Of a DNA stretch of 19,990 nucleotides, positions 7,705 through 13,682 are shown one piece after another. The stretch's first letter is position 1. Each line of letters opens with the position of its first letter. Source of the DNA: a bacterium (GTDB lineage: Bacteria > Sysuimicrobiota > Sysuimicrobiia > Sysuimicrobiales > Segetimicrobiaceae); the NCBI GenBank assembly GCA_035307765.1, contig DATGHU010000039.1, forward strand, positions 1-19,990, in the 5' to 3' direction. The translations under genes and the position numbers were made by a program. Below the pieces are notes generated by a model. It was not told the origin of the DNA, did not search any database, and saw nothing but the letters and a program-made list of their open reading frames with translations.

Positions 7705-7726
7705 GTCAACAGCTGGAGGAAGACTG

Positions 7727-8173
7727 ATGCGAACGATGATGGCCTCCCCCAAGGAGCCGGGCCGGTGGTTTGTCGTAGACGCCAAGGATCAGATCCTTGG
7801 GCGGCTGGCCAGCCGGATCGCGTCGGTCCTCCGGGGCAAGGCGCGCCCGACGTTTACCCCGTACGTGGGGGGGGATCACGTCATTGTCGTAAACGCCGAC
7901 AAGATCCGCCTGACCGGGCGGAAGGCCGAGCAGAAGAAATATTTTCACCATTCCGGGTATCCTAGCGGGCTCCGCACGACCGTCGCCGGGGATATGCTGA
8001 AGCGCCACCCGGAGACCGTCATTCGGGAGGCCGTTCGGGGGATGCTGCCGAAGACCCCGCTGGGGCGGGAGTGCCTGCGGAAGATGCGGGTGTACCGGGG
8101 CACGGAACACCGCCACGCCGCCCAGCAGCCGGCGGTGCTCGATCCGCGGCCAGAGCGGGAGCGTGACGCGTGA
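7727..8173 (+). CDS. rplM: 50S ribosomal protein L13
   Basis: A 148-residue cytoplasmic protein of the large ribosomal subunit, usual length for bacterial L13. The family core is complete: WFVVDAKDQILGRLAS near the N-terminus, LRGKARPTFTPYV, GDHVIVVNADKIRLTG, KYFHHSGYPSGLR, VRGMLPKTPLGR, and the C-terminal RVYRGTEHRHAAQQPAVLD. The start is ATG 7727 with GGAGGA at 7715-7720, 6 bases upstream. ATGs a few codons downstream are less well placed. The stop (8171-8173) overlaps the rpsI start region as TGATG, so rpsI translation is probably coupled. rplM-rpsI is the conserved bacterial gene order. Expression is driven by the promoter at 7617-7645. Confidence 0.98.
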   Translation: MRTMMASPKEPGRWFVVDAKDQILGRLASRIASVLRGKARPTFTPYVGGDHVIVVNADKIRLTGRKAEQKKYFHHSGYPSGLRTTVAGDMLKRHPETVIREAVRGMLPKTPLGRECLRKMRVYRGTEHRHAAQQPAVLDPRPERERDA

Positions 8174-8568
8174 TGGAAGGGACAGCTCCGATCATGACCT
8201 CCGGGAGCCGGAAGGAAGCGATCGCCCGGGTCCGGATGATCCCCGGAACCGGCAGCATCGTCGTGAACGGCCGCCCGGCCGAGCAATACTTCCCGAAGGG
8301 GCCCGTGCAAACGGTGATCCGACAGCCCTTGGTCGTCGCCAACGCCGAGGGACGGTTCGATATCGTCGCCCACGTCACCGGCGGGGGCGTGCACGGGCAG
8401 GCCGGGGCGGTGCGCCACGGCATCGCGCGCGCGCTGCTGGCGTTCGACGCCGAACTTCGCTCCCCGCTCCGGAAGGCCGGGTTCTTGACCCGGGATCCGC
8501 GCACCAAGGAACGGAAGAAGTACGGTCACAAGCGGGCACGGAAGGGCTTCCAGTACTCGAAGCGGTAG
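8173..8568 (+). CDS. rpsI: 30S ribosomal protein S9
   Basis: A 131-residue protein of the small ribosomal subunit. It shows GSRKEAIARVRMIPGTGSIV (family form usually GTGRRKxAxARV), VNGRPAEQYFP, GGGVHGQAGAVRHGIARALL, and the diagnostic basic tail DPRTKERKKYGHKRARKGFQ ending in SKR; that tail reaches the decoding centre at the P site. The ATG at 8173 shares one base with the rplM stop. GTG 8170 and ATG 8194 are alternatives, and the ribosome binding site is weak, consistent with coupling. After the TAG at 8566-8568 there is no immediate terminator; the first strong one is at 8727-8750. Confidence 0.97.
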   Translation: MEGTAPIMTSGSRKEAIARVRMIPGTGSIVVNGRPAEQYFPKGPVQTVIRQPLVVANAEGRFDIVAHVTGGGVHGQAGAVRHGIARALLAFDAELRSPLRKAGFLTRDPRTKERKKYGHKRARKGFQYSKR

Positions 8569-8624
8569 GCCCCAGGTCGCCCCGGTCTCACCGATCGTCC
8601 CGGCGGGCACCATCTTATCTGCAC

Positions 8625-8689
8625 GAGCTTCCCACCTTCGGGGGGACTCTCTCCGTGATCTCCCTTGCGGGAGCAGGGCGTTCTTGCCC
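8625..8689 (+). promoter_or_regulatory. Hairpin series in the rpsI-argF gap (candidate argF leader RNA)
   Basis: Three hairpins follow one another. The first joins 8625-8633 to 8641-8649, nine positions with one mismatch and two G-U pairs. The second is CTCCC (8660-8664) with GGGAG (8669-8673). The third is GGGC (8676-8679) with GCCC (8686-8689). GCCCG at 8686-8690 could instead pair with CGGGC at 8733-8737, inside the terminator stem, which would be an anti-terminator pairing. No T-box signature (GGTGGNACC) is visible, and I cannot assign a known family. Confidence 0.35.
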
Positions 8690-8726
8690 GGACAGGAGCC
8701 CTCCAGCGGACCGGCGAACATGACAT

Positions 8727-8750
8727 GGGGCGCGGGCCGCGCCCCTTTTT
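8727..8750 (+). terminator. Intrinsic terminator between rpsI and argF (possible attenuator)
   Basis: GGGGCGCG (8727-8734) pairs with CGCGCCCC (8738-8745), leaving a 3-base loop, or a 7-bp stem with a 5-base loop. TTTTT follows at 8746-8750. This is a textbook rho-independent terminator. It ends the rplM-rpsI transcript. Only 43 bases separate it from the argF ATG and no promoter is visible in them, so argF transcription probably has to pass through it. Confidence 0.8.
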
Positions 8751-8793
8751 CGCTCGCGCCGGGGAGGGGACGCGGGGCGCTGTGGAGGGACCG

Positions 8794-9723
8794 ATGCCGA
8801 CCGTGCGCGGGCGTGATTACTTGAGCGTCCGGGATCTCGACCCCGACGAGCTGCGCGGCATCCTCGAGCGCGCCGTGGAGCTCAAAGCCCAGGTTCGGGC
8901 CGGAGCCCACACCCCGGTCCTCCGCGGAAAAACCCTGGCCCTTGTGTTCGAAAAGCCGTCGCTCAGGACCCGGACCACGTTCGAGACGGGAATGTTCCAG
9001 CTGGGGGGGAACGCGGTCTACCTCGGACCGCACGATATTCAGATGGGAACCCGTGAGACCCCCGCCGACGTCGCGCGCAACCTCGACCGGTGGGTGGACG
9101 CGATCGCCGCCCGAACATTCGCCCAGGGGACCGTTGAGACGCTCGCTGAGCACGCCCACATTCCCGTGATCAACGCGCTTTCCGATTGGGAGCATCCCTG
9201 TCAGGCGCTCGCCGCCCTGCTGACGATCCGGGAGCGGTTTGGCCGGCTGGAGGGAGTCCGACTTGCCTGGGTGGGGGATGGGAACAACACCCTCCGGTCC
9301 CTCATCTACGGAGGGGCGAGGCTCGGGATGTCGATCGTGATTGCCACCCCTGGGGCGTACCGCCTGGATGCCGAGACGGTCCGCTGGGGGCAGGCCGCGG
9401 CCAAGGCGTCGGGGGGCGCGCTCGCCGCGATCGAGGATCCCGTCGCCGCCGTGCGTGAGGCCGACGTGATCTATACGGACGTGTGGACCAGCATGGGGCA
9501 GGAGTCCTCTGCGGCCGCCCGGCGCGAGGTGTTTCAGCGCTTCCAGGTGAACGCCGCCCTTCTGGCGCATGCGCCGGCCCACACCGTGGTGACGCACTGC
9601 CTGCCGGCCCACCGCGGGGAAGAGATCACCGACGAGGTGCTGGACGGTCCCCGGTCGGTGACCTTCGACGAGGCGGAGAACCGGCTGCATACGCAGAAAG
9701 CCCTACTGGCGGAGGTGCTCTGA
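8794..9723 (+). CDS. argF: Ornithine carbamoyltransferase
   Basis: A 309-residue cytoplasmic enzyme that makes citrulline from ornithine and carbamoyl phosphate in arginine biosynthesis. The carbamoyl-phosphate site FEKPSLRTR lies at 52-60, with Leu where many members have Thr (STRTR), a variation also known in real OTCases. HPCQ is at 134-137, the ornithine-binding DVWTSMG at 229-235, and HCLPAHRGEE from 268. These last two separate it from aspartate and N-acetylornithine carbamoyltransferases. The start is ATG 8794 with GGAGGG at 8784-8789; the frame is open upstream, through the terminator, to a TTG at 8665, which is rejected. No other arginine gene is seen nearby, so argF appears to stand alone at the head of an envelope gene cluster. 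The symbol could also be argI-like, depending on usage. Confidence 0.94.
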   Translation: MPTVRGRDYLSVRDLDPDELRGILERAVELKAQVRAGAHTPVLRGKTLALVFEKPSLRTRTTFETGMFQLGGNAVYLGPHDIQMGTRETPADVARNLDRWVDAIAARTFAQGTVETLAEHAHIPVINALSDWEHPCQALAALLTIRERFGRLEGVRLAWVGDGNNTLRSLIYGGARLGMSIVIATPGAYRLDAETVRWGQAAAKASGGALAAIEDPVAAVREADVIYTDVWTSMGQESSAAARREVFQRFQVNAALLAHAPAHTVVTHCLPAHRGEEITDEVLDGPRSVTFDEAENRLHTQKALLAEVL

Positions 9724-9728
9724 GCGCG

Positions 9729-10598
9729 ATGCCCCTGGCGATGCCGACGTTCCGGCCATCGGATCTGGTCGACATCCTCGTCGTCACCTTCATCATCTTT
9801 CAGATCCTCATGCTCGTGCGCCGGACCCGCGCGGTGCAGCTGGTCATCGGGCTGGCGGTGCTGTTCGCCGCCTATGTGATCAGCCAGTACCTGCAGCTGT
9901 ACACGCTGCAGTGGCTCCTCAGCCGGGTCGGCCTGGTGGTGCCGATCGCCCTCCTCGTGCTGTTCCAGCCCGAACTTCGCCGGATGCTCGAGCAGTTGGG
10001 TCGGGGCGGGGTGTCGCTCGTCGGGATCACCACCCACGGGCTCGATCGCGAAACGCGGATCCGCCTCGTGAACGATGTCGCGCGGGCGGCGCGGATCCTC
10101 GGCTCGCGGAAGATCGGCGCCCTGATCATTCTGGAACGAAATGTCGGACTGGCGGATTTTATCGAAACCGGGATTCGGGTGGACGGGCTCGCCACGGTTC
10201 AGTTGCTGATCAGCATCTTTTTCCCGAACACCCCCCTGCACGACGGCGCCCTGATCATCCGCGGCAACCGCGTCGTTGCCGCCGGCTGTCTCCTCCCGCT
10301 GACCGAGCGGCCCGGGCTCAGCCGGGCGCTTGGCACGCGCCACCGGGCAGCGCTCGGGATCACCGAGGAAACCGATGCGGTCGCCGTGGTCGTGTCGGAG
10401 GAGACCGGGACGATCTCACTGGCGCGGGAGGGCCGCCTGACCCGCGGCCTGACCGAGGAGGAGCTCAAAGTGACGCTCCTCGCCCTCACCGTTCCCCAGC
10501 CGATACGCATGCCCGGGTTTCGGGTTCCCGCCGTACGCGTCCCGATGTCCGTCCGGGTTCCGGGAATCTGGCAGTGGGCCAGGCGTCGAGGCGAATGA
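9729..10598 (+). CDS. cdaA: Diadenylate cyclase CdaA (c-di-AMP synthase)
   Basis: A 289-residue membrane-anchored DAC-domain enzyme that makes c-di-AMP from two ATP. Three N-terminal membrane helices (about residues 13-85) precede the cytoplasmic DAC domain. Its catalytic DGA is at 172-174 and RHR at 204-206, both intact, with GITEETDAVAVVVSEETG after them. Length and layout match CdaA/YbbP rather than DisA. The ATG at 9729 starts 5 bases after the argF stop, with GGAGG at 9711-9715 rather distant; ATG 9741 is possible. Overlap with the next gene is ATGA. c-di-AMP usually controls potassium uptake, osmolyte balance and cell-wall homeostasis. The order cdaA-cdaR-glmM is conserved in Firmicutes, where CdaR and GlmM modulate the cyclase. 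Confidence 0.95.
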   Translation: MPLAMPTFRPSDLVDILVVTFIIFQILMLVRRTRAVQLVIGLAVLFAAYVISQYLQLYTLQWLLSRVGLVVPIALLVLFQPELRRMLEQLGRGGVSLVGITTHGLDRETRIRLVNDVARAARILGSRKIGALIILERNVGLADFIETGIRVDGLATVQLLISIFFPNTPLHDGALIIRGNRVVAAGCLLPLTERPGLSRALGTRHRAALGITEETDAVAVVVSEETGTISLAREGRLTRGLTEEELKVTLLALTVPQPIRMPGFRVPAVRVPMSVRVPGIWQWARRRGE

Positions 10599-11800
10599 AG
10601 CGTTTCCTCGACGAGCGGACCCTCTACCTGCTCCTCTCCGGGGCGATCGCCGTCGTGATGTGGCTCTATGTGGCCACCGCCCAAAACCCGCTGGTTTCGC
10701 GATCGATGAAGGTCGATATTCAGCTCCACAACCTCGACCCCAATGAAGTCGTGATGCGGCCGTCGGCGAGGACACCGCTGCAGGCGACAATCCGGGTTCA
10801 GGGGCCCCGCTCCCAGGTCGCGCTGCTGACGCCAAAGCTCGTCGATGCCTATGCCGACCTGTCTGGGCTGGGACCGGGAGATCATCCCGAGGTCCCGGTC
10901 ATCATCACCCCGCCGCCCGACGTGCGGGTCGCCGATCAGCGGCCCGCCTCGATCCTGGTTGTGCTCGACGCCTTGGCCTCGAAGCGGCTCCCCATCGAGG
11001 TGAGCCTTCTCGCTGCCCCGCCCGAGGGGATCACGCTGGGGGCGGCCCATACGGCGCCGTCCGTGGTGGTCGTGAACGGTCCTTCCCGCCAGGTGGCCCA
11101 GGTGCGCCACGCCTTGGTGTACTTCGACACCGCCGCGGTGAGGCAGCAGGTGGTGGCCTCGTTGCAGGTCGCTCCCGTCGATGCGACCGGCCAGGCGGTG
11201 ACGGGCGTCAAGGTGACCCCCAGCAACGTCAACATGACCCTCGCCGTCCGCGAAGCGGTGATCAGCAAGGTCGTCCCCGTGGTGCCGACCCTGGTGGGCA
11301 CGCCCCAGCCGGCCCTCGCGGTCACCAGCGCGACCACGGTTCCCGGGATCGTGACCCTCACCGGCCCCAGCGCGGCGCTCACGGGGGTGGAGAACGCCGC
11401 CACCGCGCCCGTCGACGTCACGGGGGCGCATGGCGACCTCGTCCGCCGGGTCGCCCTGCAGCTGCCGGCCGCGGTCTCGGCGTCCACGAGGCAGGTGACG
11501 GTGACCGTGCGGGTTGGACGTGGGCTGCTCTCCACGGTCCTGCGCGGCGTCGCGGTGCGGGTGATCGGCGTGCCCGCGGGGGGCGCCTTCCGGGTGATGC
11601 CCGACCGCGTGGACGTCCAGGTCGAGGGGCCGCAAGACCTGGTGCGGGGTCTCACCGCGCAGTCCGTCACCGCGGAGATCAGCGCGGCGGGGCGGGGGCC
11701 CGGCCAGTACACGATAAGCCCGCGCGCGGTTCTCCCGCCGGGGATCCGCGTCCTGACGGTGCAGCCGGCCCAGGTCGTGGTTATCCTGTCGTCGTTGTGA
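10595..11800 (+). CDS. cdaR: YbbR-domain protein, c-di-AMP cyclase regulator CdaR
   Basis: A 401-residue protein with one N-terminal membrane helix (about residues 10-28, LYLLLSGAIAVVMWLYVAT) and an extracytoplasmic part built of roughly four YbbR repeats of about 85-90 residues, from near 30, 120, 210 and 300. Each repeat ends in a V-x-V-x-hydrophobic strand, with the recurring VxGP turn (VQGP, VNGP, LTGP, VEGP). In Firmicutes CdaR contacts CdaA and tunes c-di-AMP production. The start ATG at 10595 overlaps the cdaA TGA (ATGA), so they should be translated together. The reading frame is open far upstream inside cdaA, which is only a GC-rich shadow. The next gene starts 6 bases after the stop. 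Confidence 0.92.
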   Translation: MKRFLDERTLYLLLSGAIAVVMWLYVATAQNPLVSRSMKVDIQLHNLDPNEVVMRPSARTPLQATIRVQGPRSQVALLTPKLVDAYADLSGLGPGDHPEVPVIITPPPDVRVADQRPASILVVLDALASKRLPIEVSLLAAPPEGITLGAAHTAPSVVVVNGPSRQVAQVRHALVYFDTAAVRQQVVASLQVAPVDATGQAVTGVKVTPSNVNMTLAVREAVISKVVPVVPTLVGTPQPALAVTSATTVPGIVTLTGPSAALTGVENAATAPVDVTGAHGDLVRRVALQLPAAVSASTRQVTVTVRVGRGLLSTVLRGVAVRVIGVPAGGAFRVMPDRVDVQVEGPQDLVRGLTAQSVTAEISAAGRGPGQYTISPRAVLPPGIRVLTVQPAQVVVILSSL

Positions 11801-11806
11801 GGGTCT

Positions 11807-13201
11807 GTGGGGCGGTTGTTCGGGACCGACGGGATCAGGGGCATCGCCAATGCGGACCTTTCCACCGAGCTCGTCGACCGGGTAGGACGGGCGGCGGCGC
11901 TCGTGCTCGCTCCCGGAGGCCGCGGCCGTTTCGCCGTCGGGCGTGATCCGCGGATCTCGGGTCATCTCCTCGAGGCCGCCCTCACCGCGGGCATGGCCTC
12001 CGCCGGCGCCGATGTGCTGCGGCTCGGCGTGATTCCCACCCCGGCCGTCGCCTACCTGACCCGGCTGCTCGATGTGCACGCCGGCATCGTCATCTCCGCG
12101 TCCCACAACCCGGTCGAGGACAACGGGGTCAAGTTTTTCTCGGCGACCGGGTTCAAATTGCCGGATTCGGTCGAGGCGGAGATCGAGGGCGCTTTGGACC
12201 GTGCGGCGGCGCTGCCGCGACCGATCGGCAGCCGGGTCGGGAGGATCGTCGACGTTCCCGACGCCCGGGAACGCTACCTGGCATACGTTGCCGGTCTCGC
12301 CCGCGCAACTTTGGAGGGGTGGCGCATCGTCGTGGACTGCGCCAACGGGGCGACAAGCGAGGTCGCCCCGGCCCTGTGGGAGCGATTGGGCGCCACGGTC
12401 ATTCCCATCCACGCCGCTCCCGACGGGACCAACATCAACGCCGGGTGCGGGTCCACCCACCCCGAGGTGATCCAATCGGCGGCGCGGGCGCACGGCGCCG
12501 ACGTGGGCTTCGCCCACGACGGGGACGGTGATCGGGCGATCGCCGCCGACCGGCACGGGCACCTCGTCGACGGGGATGCGATCATGGGGATCACCGCCCT
12601 CCACCGCCAGGCCCGTGCGGAACTCCCTGGCAACCTCGTCGTGGCGACGGTGATGAGCAATCTGGGCCTGGAGCGGGTCCTCCGCGCCGCCGGCATTCAC
12701 CTGGATCGGGTCCGCGTGGGGGATCGATACGTCCTGGAGCGGATGCTGGCGAGCGGAGCAGGCGTGGGCGGCGAACAGAGCGGGCATGTCATCTTCCTGG
12801 ACCGGGCCACGACCGGGGACGGGTTGGTCACCGCGGTCGAACTCGTCAACGTGATGCTCGATTCCGGCCGGCGGCTGGACGAGCTTCGGGTTCCGTTCGT
12901 CCGGTATCCGCAGGTCCTGCTCAACGTGCGGGTCGTCCATCCCGAGCGTTGGGCCGACGATCCCGAGATCCTGCGCGCCGTCGCGGAGGCCGAGGCGCGG
13001 TTGGGAGGGCGCGGCCGGGTCCTCATCCGGGCCTCCGGAACCGAGCCGCTCGTCCGCGTCATGACCGAGTCCGAAGATGCGGGGATCGCGGAGGAGATCG
13101 CCCGCGAGCTCACCGAGTTGGTGACCCATCGGCTCGGGGGAGCGGCCGAGCCGGGGGTCCCAAACGGCGACGCGGCTGAGGGGCTGGGCGGAGGGGAATA
13201 A
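11807..13201 (+). CDS. glmM: Phosphoglucosamine mutase
   Basis: A 464-residue cytoplasmic enzyme that converts glucosamine-6-phosphate to glucosamine-1-phosphate for UDP-GlcNAc synthesis. All four signatures of the alpha-D-phosphohexomutase family are present: LFGTDGIRG at the N-terminus, SASHNP with the phosphoserine at S99, metal-binding DGDGDR at 238-243, and the phosphate-binding RASGTEP at 408-414. GGEQSGH is the sugar-specificity loop. FGTDGIRG and EQSGH point to GlmM rather than phosphomannomutase. The start is GTG 11807, 6 bases after the cdaR stop, with GAGGG just upstream. The last 25 or so residues are a glycine-rich tail beyond the usual end. GlmM uses the product of GlmS, encoded after the RNA-rich gap, and in Firmicutes it can inhibit CdaA. 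Confidence 0.96.
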   Translation: MGRLFGTDGIRGIANADLSTELVDRVGRAAALVLAPGGRGRFAVGRDPRISGHLLEAALTAGMASAGADVLRLGVIPTPAVAYLTRLLDVHAGIVISASHNPVEDNGVKFFSATGFKLPDSVEAEIEGALDRAAALPRPIGSRVGRIVDVPDARERYLAYVAGLARATLEGWRIVVDCANGATSEVAPALWERLGATVIPIHAAPDGTNINAGCGSTHPEVIQSAARAHGADVGFAHDGDGDRAIAADRHGHLVDGDAIMGITALHRQARAELPGNLVVATVMSNLGLERVLRAAGIHLDRVRVGDRYVLERMLASGAGVGGEQSGHVIFLDRATTGDGLVTAVELVNVMLDSGRRLDELRVPFVRYPQVLLNVRVVHPERWADDPEILRAVAEAEARLGGRGRVLIRASGTEPLVRVMTESEDAGIAEEIARELTELVTHRLGGAAEPGVPNGDAAEGLGGGE

Positions 13202-13247
13202 TAATGGGTTGAATCCCACAAGGGGCGCCGCGGCGGGGGGCAGGACG

Positions 13248-13331
13248 CTCGGATCCTCCGTCGAAGTAGCGGCAGACCTCGGCGGGAGACGGTGACCCTG
13301 CCGCGGGTCAAGGTCGACGAAGCAGTCCGAG
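13248..13331 (+). promoter_or_regulatory. Unassigned nested three-helix RNA upstream of the glmS ribozyme
   Basis: Three perfect helices are nested. CTCGGA (13248-13253) pairs with TCCGAG (13326-13331), CGTCGA (13259-13264) with TCGACG (13314-13319), and GCGGCAG (13269-13275) with CTGCCGC (13298-13304). Internal loops are 5/6 and 4/9 bases; the 5' strand of the inner loop is AGTA. A competing hairpin, TGACCC (13293-13298) with GGGTCA (13305-13310), would use the loop and tie up CTGCCGC, so two exclusive folds exist. I do not recognise the family. Upstream, 13202-13247 holds only a small TGGG/CCCA hairpin and GC-rich DNA, with no visible promoter. Confidence 0.45.
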
Positions 13332-13360
13332 GGGAGGTGAGGGGGAACAGACCGCAGTGA

Positions 13361-13521
13361 AGCGCCGGAACTCGCCCCGGTCCGCATAGGGGGCGAGTTG
13401 ACGAGGAAGGGGATCTCGAGTGGGGCCGCGCGGCTCCTATTCGGCGGGTGACCCTAGGCCGGTCCAGCCTCAAGGACGCTGCCAAAACCCGAGGGCGACC
13501 CCGGGGACAGAAGGCGTCCGG
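13361..13521 (+). promoter_or_regulatory. glmS ribozyme (glucosamine-6-phosphate-activated self-cleaving riboswitch)
   Basis: The conserved core AGCGCCGGAACT begins at 13361, so cleavage should fall between A13361 and G13362. P1 is a perfect 10-bp helix, AACTCGCCCC (13369-13378) with GGGGCGAGTT (13390-13399). It is followed by the family element GTTGACGAGG (from 13397), TCTCGA (family TATCGA) and CGGCGGGTGACCC. AGGG (13408-13411) can pair with CCCT (13452-13455). P4 is GGACGC (13474-13479) with GCGTCC (13514-13519), enclosing AAACCCGAGGGCGACCCCGG as P4.1. An extra hairpin at 13422-13437 sits where shorter family members have a loop. When glucosamine-6-phosphate is high the mRNA is cut and glmS is silenced. 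The 3' limit is approximate. Confidence 0.9.
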
Positions 13522-13545
13522 GACGAGTTGATATCTTTGGCAGCG
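13477..13545 (+). repeat. Perfect 10-bp inverted repeat overlapping ribozyme P4
   Basis: CGCTGCCAAA (13477-13486) is fully complementary to TTTGGCAGCG (13536-13545). The left arm includes three bases of the P4 strand and the junction after it, so this helix and P4 cannot form together. The remaining 137 bases to the glmS start (13546-13682) contain GGTGG/CCACC complementarity near 13546-13568 and the glmS ribosome binding site, but no recognisable element. Confidence 0.6.
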
Positions 13546-13682
13546 GGTGGTGCGATGGGTTCCCCACCTGCGCGTCGCCGCGAGCAGCGATCTCTGCCGC
13601 TGCCAACTTCCGCCCACACCACAGCGATCGTCTAGGTGGTCCATGCCTGCGCGGTCCTGTGCGGGGCGATCGGGAGGCAGCT

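Noticed and set aside
8569-8726. T-box, SRP RNA or 6S RNA in the rpsI-argF gap
   Set aside because: The T-box GGTGGNACC element and the SRP GGTCAGGTCCGGAAGGAA-like core are both absent, and no long 6S-type bulged duplex is evident.
7945-9690. A 581-codon minus-strand frame
   Set aside because: It lies antisense to rplM, rpsI and argF and has no recognisable domain or start signal.
13202-13360. RNase P RNA in the glmM-glmS gap
   Set aside because: A few purine-rich stretches look similar, but the conserved GAGGAAAGTCC and 3' ACAGAA elements are not there.
10199-13387. A 1062-codon open frame on the minus strand
   Set aside because: It is antisense to cdaA, cdaR and glmM, all with clear family motifs. 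The translation is arginine-, glycine- and proline-rich with no domain, the usual product of high-GC codon bias.
13420-13635. A 71-codon plus-strand frame within the glmS leader
   Set aside because: It covers the ribozyme, has no good ribosome binding site and no family character.
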